From contig JAVBJT010000005.1 of the NCBI GenBank assembly GCA_031546845.1, positions 40,460 through 104,459 on the forward strand: 64,000 nucleotides of DNA. The letters are read 5' to 3'. Under the pieces are notes generated by a model, which saw only the letters and a list, made by a program, of their open reading frames with translations, was not told the DNA's origin and searched no databases. Shown piece by piece: positions 8,140 through 16,835 of this stretch (within the stretch, counting starts at the first letter, position 1; each line of letters starts with the position of its first letter). This DNA comes from Azoarcus sp031546845 (GTDB lineage Bacteria > Pseudomonadota > Gammaproteobacteria > Burkholderiales > Rhodocyclaceae). The translations under genes and the position numbers were made by a program.

Positions 8140-9063
8140 TTACTGCAATTCCGTGTCATCTCCCGCTTGGGTGCTTTCTTGCCTGTTCCCGTCATTTTTC
8201 ATTGCTGTCGCCTCGACCATCGCCGTCCGCGTTTCCGGCGTTTCCAGGCTGATGCGGCCGAGTGTGCCGGTGCGGTAATCGAGCAGCAGGATTTGCGCGG
8301 CTTTTTCCAGATCGAGCACGCCGCCTTTTACCCGGCAGCCGCGCCGCTGGCCGATGGCTTCGACCAGCGCCGGGCCGTCCATTCCGGCAGGGTCTACGCC
8401 GTAGCGCGCGGCAAGCAGCTTCGGGTAGCGGGCGAGGAGGATTTCGCCGAGGAAGGCCGCCACTTCTTCGTCGATGACGGCGTTGCGGCCGATGGCGTGG
8501 CTGGCGGCGAGCATGTAGCCGTCGGCGTCGAAGGCGATTTTCGGCCACATCAGGCCGGGGGTATCGGTGAGCGTCATCGCGTGGCCGAGGTCGATGGTCT
8601 GCTGTTGCTTGGTCACCGCTGGTTCGTCGCCCACCGCCGCCACTTTGCGCTTGAGCAGCGCGTTCATCAGCGTCGATTTGCCGACGTTGGGAATGCCCAT
8701 GATCATCATGCGCAGCGGTTTTACACCGTCGCTGCGGTGTGGCGCGAGGCTTTGGCATAGCGCGGGGATGCGGGCGACGTCGGCCGGTTTCTTGGCCGAT
8801 ATCGCCACCGCCTTGACGCCGGGCTGGCGGTTGTAGAAATCCATCCATGCTTGGGTTGCCGCCGGGTCGGCGAGGTCGGCCTTGTTCAACAGCTTGAGGC
8901 AGGAGCGGTTCCGGAAGCGGCGCAGTTCGGCGATCATCGGGTTACTGCTTGCCTCGGGCAGGCGCGCGTCGGTTACTTCGATAACGACGTCGATGGCGGC
9001 GAGGCGTTCGGCGGCTTTCTTGCGCGCCGAATTCATGTGACCGGGGAACCACTGGATAGGCAT
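8140..9063 (-). CDS. ylqF: YlqF/RbgA-type ribosome biogenesis GTPase
   Basis: This is a circularly permuted GTPase, so the motif order is G4 (NKAD, residues 60-63), then G1 (GIPNVGKST, 123-131), then G3 (DTPG, 167-170). The N-terminal MPIQWFPGHM is the family signature. Family members help late assembly of the large ribosomal subunit. At 307 residues the length is normal. The gene is divergent from putA, with about 100 bases between them. The last 30 residues are low-complexity and polar and are probably not conserved. Confidence 0.93.
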   Translation of the reverse strand: MPIQWFPGHMNSARKKAAERLAAIDVVIEVTDARLPEASSNPMIAELRRFRNRSCLKLLNKADLADPAATQAWMDFYNRQPGVKAVAISAKKPADVARIPALCQSLAPHRSDGVKPLRMMIMGIPNVGKSTLMNALLKRKVAAVGDEPAVTKQQQTIDLGHAMTLTDTPGLMWPKIAFDADGYMLAASHAIGRNAVIDEEVAAFLGEILLARYPKLLAARYGVDPAGMDGPALVEAIGQRRGCRVKGGVLDLEKAAQILLLDYRTGTLGRISLETPETRTAMVEATAMKNDGNRQESTQAGDDTELQ

Positions 9064-9169
9064 GTCGAATCCAACACGGGAAGGGTGAGCACAGGGGCGA
9101 CATTATCGCCCGGTATGCCCGGTGCGGTAGGCCGTTATAGGGCGGGGAGATGAATAGGGAGGCGCGACG

Positions 9170-12100
9170 ATGAACGACGATGCCCGCATGCCCCAGTTAC
9201 GTGAGCGTCTGCGCGACGCTTGCCGCCGCGACGAGGCCGAAGCGGCGCGCGAGTGCCTGGACGGCGCGCGTTTTACCGCGCCGATGCGCGAACGTATTTT
9301 GAGCCACGCCCGCCCGCTGGTCGAGGCGGTGCGCGCGGCAAGCCTGGAGGGGCACGGCGCGGAGGCGTTTCTGCATGCCTACGCGCTATCCACGCCGGAA
9401 GGGGTGGCTTTGATGAGCCTGGCCGAAGCTTTGTTGCGCACGCCCGACGATGCCACCCGAGATAGTCTGATCCGCGACAAACTGGGGCACGCCGAATGGT
9501 CGTTGCGTGCCGGCGCGCCGCCTTCCCCTTACGTACAGGCCTCGGCTTGGGCGCTGAGGTTCGCCAGCCGGTTACAGACTGAGCCGCCGCAGGCCGATTT
9601 TCTGCATCACCTTGCCGCCCGCGCTGGCGAGCCGCTGGTGCGCCGTGCGGCGCTGGCGGCAGTGCGCTTGGTGGGCCGCCGCTTCGTCATGGGGCGCGAC
9701 ATTGGCGAGGCGCTTGCACGCGCTACGCGGGCCGAACGCGCGGGCGGGCGCCATTCTTACGATATGTTGGGCGAGGCCGCCCGCAGCGCCGCCGATGCGC
9801 AACGCTATTTCGATGCTTACGCCCAGGCCATCGCCGCCATTGGCGCGCACGCGGCGCTGGCTGGTCTTTCTGCCCGTTCTTCAGCGCTTGCCGCGCCGTC
9901 GATTTCGGTCAAGCTGTCGGCGTTGCATCCACGCTACGAGCCGTTGCAGGGCGAGCGCGCGGTGCGCGAGTTGCTGCCGCGCGTGCGCGCGCTGGCCGGT
10001 GCGGCGCGCGAGCGCAATATCGGCCTGACGCTCGATGCGGAGGAGTCCGACCGCCTGGAGCTCTCCCTCGATATTGTCGAGGCGCTGGTGCGCGCGCCCG
10101 AACTTGCCGATTGGGACGGCCTCGGTCTGGCCGTGCAGGCTTATCAGAAGCGCGCGCTGCCGCTGCTCGACTGGCTGGCCGCGCTGGCCCACGGCACGCG
10201 CCGCCGCTTGATGGTCCGCTTGGTCAAAGGCGCGTATTGGGATGGCGAAATCAAGGCGGCGCAGGAGCGCGGGCTCGCCGATTACCCGGTATTCACGCGC
10301 AAGCTCGCCACGGATGTGTCCTACCTTGCCTGCGCGCGCCGCCTGCTTGCCGATCCGGTGGCGTTCTACCCTGCGTTTGCCACTCACAATGCGCATACCG
10401 TGGCGGCCGTGGCCGAATTGGGTGGGGCCGCCGGCCCGGGCGTGGATTGGGAATTCCAGCGCCTGCACGGCATGGGCGAGGCGCTTCACGCCGCCGCCGG
10501 GCGCTACTGGCAGCGGCCGTGCCGCGTTTATGCGCCGGTGGGCGGGCATGAGGATCTGCTTGCCTACCTTGTGCGCCGCTTGTTGGAAAACGGCGCCAAT
10601 ACTTCGTTCGTCAAGCGTATTGCCGATGCCTCCTTGCCAGCCGACGCCTTGTTGGACGATCCGGTCGAAGCGCTCGCCGCGTTGCTCGATACCGGCCGCG
10701 CGCGCCATCCGCGCCTGCCGCTGCCGCGCGATCTGTACCGCGATTCGGATTCCCCGCGCGAAAACAGCGCGGGCGTCGACTTCGCCGATGCTCGCGCGGT
10801 CGAGGCGCTGCGGCAGGCGGTTTGCGCCAGCCGTGCCGTGCCGGTGCGGGCCGGCACGGGGGAGGCCCGCGCGCTTGTCGCGCCGGCCGATCGCGGCGAC
10901 CTGATCGGCTATGTTACCGATGCCAGTAGTGGGGATATCGAGCGTGCATTCGCCGCCGCTACAGCCGTTTTCCCCGCCTGGCGCGCCACGCCGGTTGAAA
11001 TACGTGCTGTCGCGCTGGAACGTGCGGCCGATCTGTTGCAAGCGCGGCAGGCCGAATTTGTCGCTCTCATCGTGCGCGAAGGCGGTCGCACGCTCGCCGC
11101 CGCCGTGGCCGAAACGCGCGAGGCCATCGACTTTTGCCGTTACTACGCGCAACAGGCGTGCCGCCTTTTTGCTTTGCCGCAGGCCTTGCCCGGCCCCACT
11201 GGCGAGCGTAACCGCCTGCATTGGGCTGGGCGCGGCGTGTTTGTTTGCATCAGCCCGTGGAATTTCCCGCTGGCGATCTTCGTCGGCCAGGTTACCGCCG
11301 CGCTGGCTGCCGGCAATACGGTGCTCGCCAAGCCGGCCGAGCAGACGCCGCTGACCGCCGCCGCCGCCGTGCACTTGTTGCACGAGGCGGGTATTCCCGC
11401 CGGCGCGCTGCAGTTTCTGCCCGGCGATGGCCGCGTTGGCGCCGCGCTGGTGGCCGACCGCCGTTGCGCCGGAGTGGCCTTTACCGGCTCCACCGCCGTA
11501 GCGCGCGCTATTGCGCGTAGTTTGGCCGCCGGCAATGGGCCGCTGGTGCCGTTGATTGCTGAAACCGGCGGGCAGAATGCGCTTATTGCCGACTCTTCCG
11601 CGTTACCCGAGCAGATCGTGCGCGATGCGCTCATTTCCGCGTTCGATTCCGCCGGGCAGCGCTGCTCCGCGTTGTGGTTGCTGTGCGTGCAGTCGGATAT
11701 CGCCGACCGTGTCATCGCCATGCTTGCCGGCGCGATGGATGAGCTTGTCGTCGGCCCGCCGGATGATCCCGCCACCGACGTCGGCCCGGTGATCGATGCC
11801 GATGCCCGCGCCGCGCTTGATGTCCACGTTGCCGAATTGGCCGGCCATGCTCGCCCGATCCACGTTTGCCGGCTCGACCCCGCGCTCGCCGCCGGCACCT
11901 TCTTCGCGCCGCAAGCGTGGGAGATCGACCGCGCCGAACGCCTGCGCGGCGAAGTTTTCGGCCCCGTGCTGCATGTGTTGCGCTGGCGTGCGGATGAACT
12001 CGATGCCTTGTGCGACGCTATCGCCGCTTTTGGTTACGGCCTCACGCTTGGTATCCATAGCCGTGTCGGCGCGACGGTGGAGCGTATCCGCGCCCGCCTG

Positions 12101-12304
12101 CCGGTCGGTAACACCTACGTGAATCGCAGCCTTATCGGCGCCACGGTCGGCGCTCAGCCTTTCGGCGGCGAGGGCCTGTCCGGCACCGGGCCGAAGGCGG
12201 GCGGTCCGCACTACCTACCGCGTTTTGCCACCGAGCGCACGGTGTCGGAGGACATTACCGCCAGTGGCGGCAATACCGCGTTGCTGGCGGACGATGCGCA
12301 GTAG
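9170..12304 (+). CDS. putA: Bifunctional proline dehydrogenase / glutamate-semialdehyde dehydrogenase PutA
   Basis: PutA oxidises proline to glutamate in two channelled steps at the membrane and needs FAD and NAD. The proline dehydrogenase half shows KLSALHPRYEP, RLVKGAYWDGEIKAAQERG (about residue 350), ATHNAHT and VGGHEDLLAYLVRRLLENGA. The aldehyde dehydrogenase half shows WNFPLAIFVGQV, VAFTGST, ETGGQNA and the catalytic cysteine in GQRCSALW (Cys832). At 1044 residues it is the short form. It starts without the ribbon-helix-helix DNA-binding domain of enterobacterial PutA, so it should not autoregulate. GGGAGG lies before the start. No proline permease gene is adjacent. Confidence 0.95.
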   Translation: MNDDARMPQLRERLRDACRRDEAEAARECLDGARFTAPMRERILSHARPLVEAVRAASLEGHGAEAFLHAYALSTPEGVALMSLAEALLRTPDDATRDSLIRDKLGHAEWSLRAGAPPSPYVQASAWALRFASRLQTEPPQADFLHHLAARAGEPLVRRAALAAVRLVGRRFVMGRDIGEALARATRAERAGGRHSYDMLGEAARSAADAQRYFDAYAQAIAAIGAHAALAGLSARSSALAAPSISVKLSALHPRYEPLQGERAVRELLPRVRALAGAARERNIGLTLDAEESDRLELSLDIVEALVRAPELADWDGLGLAVQAYQKRALPLLDWLAALAHGTRRRLMVRLVKGAYWDGEIKAAQERGLADYPVFTRKLATDVSYLACARRLLADPVAFYPAFATHNAHTVAAVAELGGAAGPGVDWEFQRLHGMGEALHAAAGRYWQRPCRVYAPVGGHEDLLAYLVRRLLENGANTSFVKRIADASLPADALLDDPVEALAALLDTGRARHPRLPLPRDLYRDSDSPRENSAGVDFADARAVEALRQAVCASRAVPVRAGTGEARALVAPADRGDLIGYVTDASSGDIERAFAAATAVFPAWRATPVEIRAVALERAADLLQARQAEFVALIVREGGRTLAAAVAETREAIDFCRYYAQQACRLFALPQALPGPTGERNRLHWAGRGVFVCISPWNFPLAIFVGQVTAALAAGNTVLAKPAEQTPLTAAAAVHLLHEAGIPAGALQFLPGDGRVGAALVADRRCAGVAFTGSTAVARAIARSLAAGNGPLVPLIAETGGQNALIADSSALPEQIVRDALISAFDSAGQRCSALWLLCVQSDIADRVIAMLAGAMDELVVGPPDDPATDVGPVIDADARAALDVHVAELAGHARPIHVCRLDPALAAGTFFAPQAWEIDRAERLRGEVFGPVLHVLRWRADELDALCDAIAAFGYGLTLGIHSRVGATVERIRARLPVGNTYVNRSLIGATVGAQPFGGEGLSGTGPKAGGPHYLPRFATERTVSEDITASGGNTALLADDAQ

Positions 12305-12318
12305 CGCATGCCTGTGGG

Positions 12319-13284
12319 TTAGCCGGTGGTGCTCGCGGGCGTGCCAAGCCTGTTCACTTCGACCGTGATGTGAACAAGCTCGTCGTGAATGCCGAGTTGC
12401 CGTCTGAAATCGTCCGGCGTCGCGTCGCCCTGGACGGTCAGCGCGACGATGCAGGCGTACTTGCTCTTACCGACTCGCCAGACGTGAAGGTCGGTGATCT
12501 CCGCCCGGATCGGACCGGCATCAATGACTTCGCGAATTTCCGCCGCCACCGGCGCATCCATTTCCGCATCCAGCAGCACGCGGCCGGTGTCGCGCAGCAG
12601 GCCGTAGGCCCAGATGGCGACCAGTCCGGCGCCGACGATGCCCATGAGCGGGTCTAGCCAGATGGCACCCCATAGCTTGCCGCCGAAGAGGGCGACAATG
12701 GCGAGGACGGAGGTTGCCGCGTCCGCGAGCACATGAAGATAGGCCGAGCGTAGATTCAAATCGTGGTGCCCGCCATGTCCGTTGTGGTGGTGCGCATGAT
12801 GGTGATCGTCATGGTGGTGGACATGGCCGCTTCCGTCCCTGAGCAGCCAGGCGCAGACGAGATTGACCAGCAAGCCGGCGATGGCGATGACGATGGCCTG
12901 GTCGTAATGGATGGGGCTGGGCGCGAACAGGCGTTCGACGGACTGGTACAGCATCAGCCCGGCCACGCCGACGAGAAAGACCGCGCTGGTGTAACCGCCG
13001 AGCACCTCGATTTTCCAGGTGCCGAACGCGAAGCGCTGGTCGCGGGCGAAGCGGCGGGCGGTGCCATAGGCCAGCACCGATAGGCCGAGCGCCAGGGCGT
13101 GCGAGCTCATGTGCCAGCCGTCGGCCAACAGCGCCATCGAGTTGAACAGCCAGCCGCCGCTGATTTCAGCGACCATCATGGCGGCCGTGAGGATGACGGC
13201 CCAGCGCGTGTTGCGCTCCGCCAGCGGATTGCCTTGGTCAAAAACGTGCGAATGATGCCGGTTTTCGATGGTAAGGGAGGTCAT
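12319..13284 (-). CDS. dmeF: Cation diffusion facilitator, DmeF-like Co/Ni efflux
   Basis: This cation diffusion facilitator exports divalent metals in exchange for protons. The N-terminal HVFDQGNPLAERNTRWA is typical of the DmeF subgroup. Six membrane segments are visible, with metal-site residues in SMALLADGWHM and LHVLADAATS. A histidine-rich cytoplasmic loop holds 13 His in about 24 residues, starting GHVHHHDD. The C-terminal cytoplasmic domain ends near HITVEVNR. The gene is divergent from an RcnR-type regulator, and the two share an operator. That pairing points to cobalt or nickel as the substrate, though zinc cannot be excluded. Confidence 0.88.
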   Translation of the reverse strand: MTSLTIENRHHSHVFDQGNPLAERNTRWAVILTAAMMVAEISGGWLFNSMALLADGWHMSSHALALGLSVLAYGTARRFARDQRFAFGTWKIEVLGGYTSAVFLVGVAGLMLYQSVERLFAPSPIHYDQAIVIAIAGLLVNLVCAWLLRDGSGHVHHHDDHHHAHHHNGHGGHHDLNLRSAYLHVLADAATSVLAIVALFGGKLWGAIWLDPLMGIVGAGLVAIWAYGLLRDTGRVLLDAEMDAPVAAEIREVIDAGPIRAEITDLHVWRVGKSKYACIVALTVQGDATPDDFRRQLGIHDELVHITVEVNRLGTPASTTG

Positions 13285-13308
13285 GGCAGGCCACGATGAA
13301 GTGTTTCA

Positions 13309-13330
13309 TATACTATACCCCAGTATAGTA
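13309..13330. promoter_or_regulatory. RcnR/DmeR-type operator between dmeF and its regulator
   Basis: TACTATACCCCAGTATAGTA (13311-13330) is an inverted repeat of TACTATA/TATAGTA around a C-rich centre. It follows the known RcnR-class logic of TACT, a C- or G-tract, then AGTA. It overlaps -10-like hexamers for both directions (TATAGT at 13323 for the regulator; the complement of TATACT for dmeF), so one occupied site could silence both genes. Confidence 0.75.
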
Positions 13331-13351
13331 ATCATGAAAGAGATGGCGCGC

Positions 13352-13627
13352 ATGGCCCATACGATCAAGACGAAGAAGGCGTTGTTGACCCGCATCCGGC
13401 GCATCAAGGGGCAGGCGGAGGCGCTTGAGAAAGCCGTGGAGCAAGAGGCAGCGTGCGCGGCCGTGCTGCAGCAGATTGCCGCGGTTCGCGGCGCGGTGAA
13501 TGGCTTGATGGCGGAGGTGCTGGAAGGGCACCTCCGCGAGCATCTTGGCGCGGCGGATGTGCCCGCCGCGCAGCGAGGGGAGGATTTGGATCTGGTGGTG
13601 ACGGTGGTGCGCGCTTATCTCAAGTGA
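13352..13627 (+). CDS. RcnR/CsoR-family nickel-cobalt responsive repressor
   Basis: This 91-residue all-helical repressor starts MAHTIKTKKALLTRIRRIKG. With the ATG at 13352 the putative metal ligands are His3, Cys35, His60 and His64, exactly the positions used by E. coli RcnR for Ni(II) and Co(II). This also argues against the upstream starts at 13268 and 13334. The protein probably binds the adjacent operator when metal is absent and releases it when metal binds. It is divergent from the DmeF-like exporter. The gene could equally be called dmeR or rcnR. Confidence 0.9.
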   Translation: MAHTIKTKKALLTRIRRIKGQAEALEKAVEQEAACAAVLQQIAAVRGAVNGLMAEVLEGHLREHLGAADVPAAQRGEDLDLVVTVVRAYLK

Positions 13628-13655
13628 CTTCAGGCGCGCATTGGCGCGGCGCGTT

Positions 13656-14966
13656 TCAGAGCGTGAACGGCATGCGCAATGTGAGCTGCACGTCCGGCGT
13701 GTCGCGGGTTACGCCGATGCCGAGCGATAGATTGAGCGTCTGCTGCGTGCTCAGGCGGTAGGAATAGCCCAGTAACAAGGTACCGAGTTGAACGCGCACG
13801 CCTGGCACCGAGGTGGAACTGCCGTCGCTGCGCAGGATCGAGCTTTCCGTTTTGCCGACCGACAGATGGTCGTAGCCGATGCTGAACGAGGAGCGTTCGT
13901 TCAGCGCCAAGCCCATGCCAAAGTTGAAGCCGAATACGCCGCCGGGCTGGATGTGTTTGTATTCCAGTTCGGCGCCAACGGTATTGGCGCGCACGTTGTC
14001 GCGCGAAAAGCTGTATTGGTAGCTGATACCGCCGAAGAACACCGCCGGGTCGGAAGGAACCAGCACGGTCAGCCCCGGTTGCAGCAGATAGAAGCCCGAT
14101 CCGGTGGGCAGTTCTTCCTGCCCGCCGGTGAGCCGCGCGCCGTCGATGGTGAAATTGGTGCGCACCTCGAATGGGTCCTTGCCGGTGCGTGACTTGAAGC
14201 GCAGGGAGGCGATGTAGTAGGGGCTGTCGTTGCCGCCGTCGTTCAACTGGTAGCGGCCAATCAGTTCGGCGTCGCCGATGTTTTTGCCGTCTACGTCGGT
14301 GAGGATTTCATTGACCCTGTCGGGCGAGGCGATTTCCCGCCCGAGATAAGAATCAAAACGATAGACGTAGGGGACGCGCGCTTCCATTTCGAAGCGGTTG
14401 GTGATGCCCCGGCGCACGGCGAGATTGGCGGTGAAGGTGTTTTGCTTGACCTGGCGCACGTCGATCAGGCCGATGAGAATAGCCGGAATCACCGTGTAGC
14501 CCACCAGCGCGACGCGGTTGCTGGAGGAATAGGCGTATTGCAGCGAAGGTTCGACGACCCACTTGCCCGGCGGCGTGAGTACGCCAGGCTGTTCGAAAAT
14601 GGGCGCGACCTCGGGCGGGCGGGTGGATTGCTCGGGCGCCTGGCCGACCCGTTCAGGTGCGGCGTCGGCGGGCGCCTGGGCCACCGGCACCGGTGTTGGT
14701 CTGGCGTTGCCGTCCGTATCGGTGCCGCGCCCGCGTAGATTGCCCAGTGTTGTGCGCAGCGCTTTGACGGCGGTTTCCTGCTGCGCGATGTTGCGTTTGA
14801 GTCGTTCTATTTCTTGCGTTTGCGCGTCGATTTGCTGGCGGAGCTGTTCCAACGCGTCCGCGCTTTCTCCCGCCGCCAGGCTTGCCGGACCCGCCGTGAC
14901 GATCAGAAGCCCGGCCACGGTCGATTTCAATGGCAATCTGCCAGCCAAACGCAAGGGTAATGCCAT
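13656..14966 (-). CDS. Outer-membrane beta-barrel protein with N-terminal coiled coil
   Basis: AGGAG precedes the ATG, and residues 1-32 form a signal peptide ending near SLAAG. Residues about 35-75 form a heptad coiled coil (LRQQIDAQTQEIERLKRNI). A Pro/Ala-rich linker follows, then alternating amphipathic strands to the terminal aromatic-type residue sequence LRMPFTL. The layout recalls FapF-like or MetA-pathway (Phenol_MetA_deg) barrels. No Fap amyloid genes are nearby, so amyloid export is not supported. It lies 61 bases downstream of a sigma54 activator on the same strand and is probably under its control or in its operon. Substrate unknown. Confidence 0.75.
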   Translation of the reverse strand: MALPLRLAGRLPLKSTVAGLLIVTAGPASLAAGESADALEQLRQQIDAQTQEIERLKRNIAQQETAVKALRTTLGNLRGRGTDTDGNARPTPVPVAQAPADAAPERVGQAPEQSTRPPEVAPIFEQPGVLTPPGKWVVEPSLQYAYSSSNRVALVGYTVIPAILIGLIDVRQVKQNTFTANLAVRRGITNRFEMEARVPYVYRFDSYLGREIASPDRVNEILTDVDGKNIGDAELIGRYQLNDGGNDSPYYIASLRFKSRTGKDPFEVRTNFTIDGARLTGGQEELPTGSGFYLLQPGLTVLVPSDPAVFFGGISYQYSFSRDNVRANTVGAELEYKHIQPGGVFGFNFGMGLALNERSSFSIGYDHLSVGKTESSILRSDGSSTSVPGVRVQLGTLLLGYSYRLSTQQTLNLSLGIGVTRDTPDVQLTLRMPFTL

Positions 14967-15027
14967 CTTGTTGTCTCCTGTTGGGCGGCGGCGTGTAAGG
15001 GCACGCGCTGGTGGCCGCGATTTTTCT

Positions 15028-16362
15028 TCAGAGTACGATTTTCAGGCGGTCGATCATGCGATAGAGGGTGACGCGGGATATGCCCAGTTGGCGTGCGGTT
15101 TCGGAAACGTTGTTCTGGTATTTCTTGAGACTGTTTTCGATGATCGTGCGTTCGGCTGAGGCGCGCACTTCGTCCAAGGTGGGTGCCATGGTGCCGTTGC
15201 TGCCGCCTGGCGGCAGGCCGAGGTCGGCGGCGCTGGCGAGTTTGTTTTCGCTCATGATCATCGCGTGCTGCACGCGGTTGATGAGTTCGCGCACGTTGCC
15301 CGGCCAGTCGTGTTCGAGCATCGCCTGCAAGGCCTCGGAGCCAAATCCTTTCAGTTGCGGGCTTTTCTGCTCCAGGTTGCGGGCGAAGATGGCTTGGGCC
15401 AGCGGCGGGATGTCGTCTTTGCGCTCGCGTAGCGGCGGTACCTTGAGGTGAAGCACGTTGAGGCGGTAATACAGGTCTTCGCGGAAGCGGCCTTCGGCGA
15501 CGGCGCGGTCCAGATCGACGTGGGTGGCGGCGATTACTCGCACATTCGTTCGCAGCCGTTCGGTCGCGCCGACGCGCACGATGGTTTTTTCCTGCAGAAA
15601 GCGCAGCAGGCTTGCTTGCAGGTCCAGCGGTAGATCGCCGATTTCGTCGAGAAACAGAACGCCGTCGTTGGCCGCTTCGATATTGCCGATCTTGCGTTGG
15701 CTGGCGCCGGTGAAAGCGCCGCGCTCATAGCCGAACAGTTCCGAATGGATCAGGTTGGGCGCGATCGCGCCGCAATTCATGGCGATGAAGGGGCCGCGCG
15801 TGCGCGCCGAATGCGCGTGGATCGCGCGCGCCACCAGATCCTTGCCAGTACCGGATTCGCCGCCGATCAGCACGGGTGCGTCGACGGCGACGATGCGGTC
15901 GATCTGACGATACAGCCGCAGCATTTCCAGGCTGTGTCCGTCCATGCCATAACGCGCGCCATTGCGTTCGCATGCCTTGTCGCGGCAACACGCCATCGCT
16001 TTCCCGTGAGCGTGGCCGAGCGTGATTTCGAGGCGCTCGCGGTCCAGCGGCAGCGAGTGGAAGTCGTGGAAGCTTTTCAACACCGATGGCGTCAGCGCCT
16101 GGCTGCCGCGCAAACCCTCGCCGAATACGGCAATCCATTCGATGTCGTGGCAGGTGAGCAGGGATTCGACACTTTGCGGCGGCCATGGCTGCTCGTTGTC
16201 GAACGCCACGAGGCCGACGTGCGCGGGGCACGTCGATAACAGCCGGTGCGTACCTTCCACCGTCGCCGCGACCTGGAAATCCCACGCCGGCAGTTGCAGC
16301 GCCGTCAGCGCCGTGCTGACGACACCTGTACTGTCCAGGAGTACTCCATTACGTCTGACCAT
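15028..16362 (-). CDS. Sigma54-dependent transcriptional activator, VpsR-like
   Basis: The protein has 444 residues. The N-terminal ~130 residues look like a degenerate receiver domain of the VpsR kind, without the usual acidic phosphorylation pocket. The AAA+ domain has Walker A GESGTGKD (168-175), the sigma54-contacting GAFTGA (215-220), Walker B VLFLDEIGDLP and the arginine-rich REDLYYRLNV. A Fis-type helix-turn-helix ends the protein (VSETARQLGISRVTLYRMID). VpsR-type proteins respond to c-di-GMP and control surface polysaccharide genes, so a similar role is plausible here. GGAGG lies upstream of the start. The barrel gene follows directly. Confidence 0.9.
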   Translation of the reverse strand: MVRRNGVLLDSTGVVSTALTALQLPAWDFQVAATVEGTHRLLSTCPAHVGLVAFDNEQPWPPQSVESLLTCHDIEWIAVFGEGLRGSQALTPSVLKSFHDFHSLPLDRERLEITLGHAHGKAMACCRDKACERNGARYGMDGHSLEMLRLYRQIDRIVAVDAPVLIGGESGTGKDLVARAIHAHSARTRGPFIAMNCGAIAPNLIHSELFGYERGAFTGASQRKIGNIEAANDGVLFLDEIGDLPLDLQASLLRFLQEKTIVRVGATERLRTNVRVIAATHVDLDRAVAEGRFREDLYYRLNVLHLKVPPLRERKDDIPPLAQAIFARNLEQKSPQLKGFGSEALQAMLEHDWPGNVRELINRVQHAMIMSENKLASAADLGLPPGGSNGTMAPTLDEVRASAERTIIENSLKKYQNNVSETARQLGISRVTLYRMIDRLKIVL

Positions 16363-16648
16363 GAAGTGGCAGACCTCCAGTGGGTTTCGATTGCGTGAAC
16401 GCGGTGTGGGAGCGAAAGCCGTGCTGGCAGCTCCCTAAGCGCCGAACCTGTTTTTGCGGTGGAAAAACGGCGCAACGGCACGTCATGCTAGCAAGCCTAG
16501 CGCGTCGTTTTTAGGCGCGGCTTACCCATTTCGGGCAGATGACAGGCGGTGAGTAGGGTGTGTTCGGCGCTGGAGGGGGCGCGGTAAGCCTGCCGCCACC
16601 CAAGGGGTAGGGCTGTGCGGTTGGGGGTAGAACGCACGCGCACAAAGC
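16363..16648. other. Intergenic stretch upstream of the sigma54 activator
   Basis: This stretch of nearly 290 bases has no credible open frame. It should contain the activator's promoter, but I see no convincing -24/-12 or -35/-10 pair. It ends at the terminator hairpin downstream of tRNA-Pro. Confidence 0.5.
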
Positions 16649-16677
16649 AAAACGGCCGCTCGATGAGCGGCCGTTTT
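16649..16677 (-). terminator. Rho-independent terminator downstream of tRNA-Pro
   Basis: The arms AAACGGCCGCTC and GAGCGGCCGTTT form a perfect stem around a tiny loop, flanked by A and T runs, 12 bases past the tRNA 3' end. The symmetry would let it work in both directions. Confidence 0.8.
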
Positions 16678-16688
16678 ACGACAAACTT

Positions 16689-16765
16689 TGGTCGGGGAAA
16701 GAGGATTCGAACCTCCGGCCCCTGCGTCCCGAACGCAGTGCTCTACCAGGCTGAGCTATTCCCCG
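16689..16765 (-). tRNA. tRNA-Pro (anticodon CGG)
   Basis: The 77-nt cloverleaf has a 7-bp acceptor stem CGGGGAA/TTCCCCG and a D-arm with AGCTCAGCCTGGTAGAGC. The anticodon loop TTCGGGA gives CGG, and the T-arm contains GGTTCGAATCC. The CCA tail is encoded. It lies about 70 bases downstream of ispB on the same strand. Confidence 0.95.
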
Positions 16766-16835
16766 AGTTGTGCTGCTTGTTGGCTGTTATTGCTTAACAC
16801 CCGTTTTTCTTTGTAGTTTGCCGAAACCACGATAT

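Noticed and set aside
9881..11383. A 500-codon open frame antisense to putA
   Set aside because: It is the mirror of conserved PutA motifs and has low-complexity composition; no ribosome binding site.
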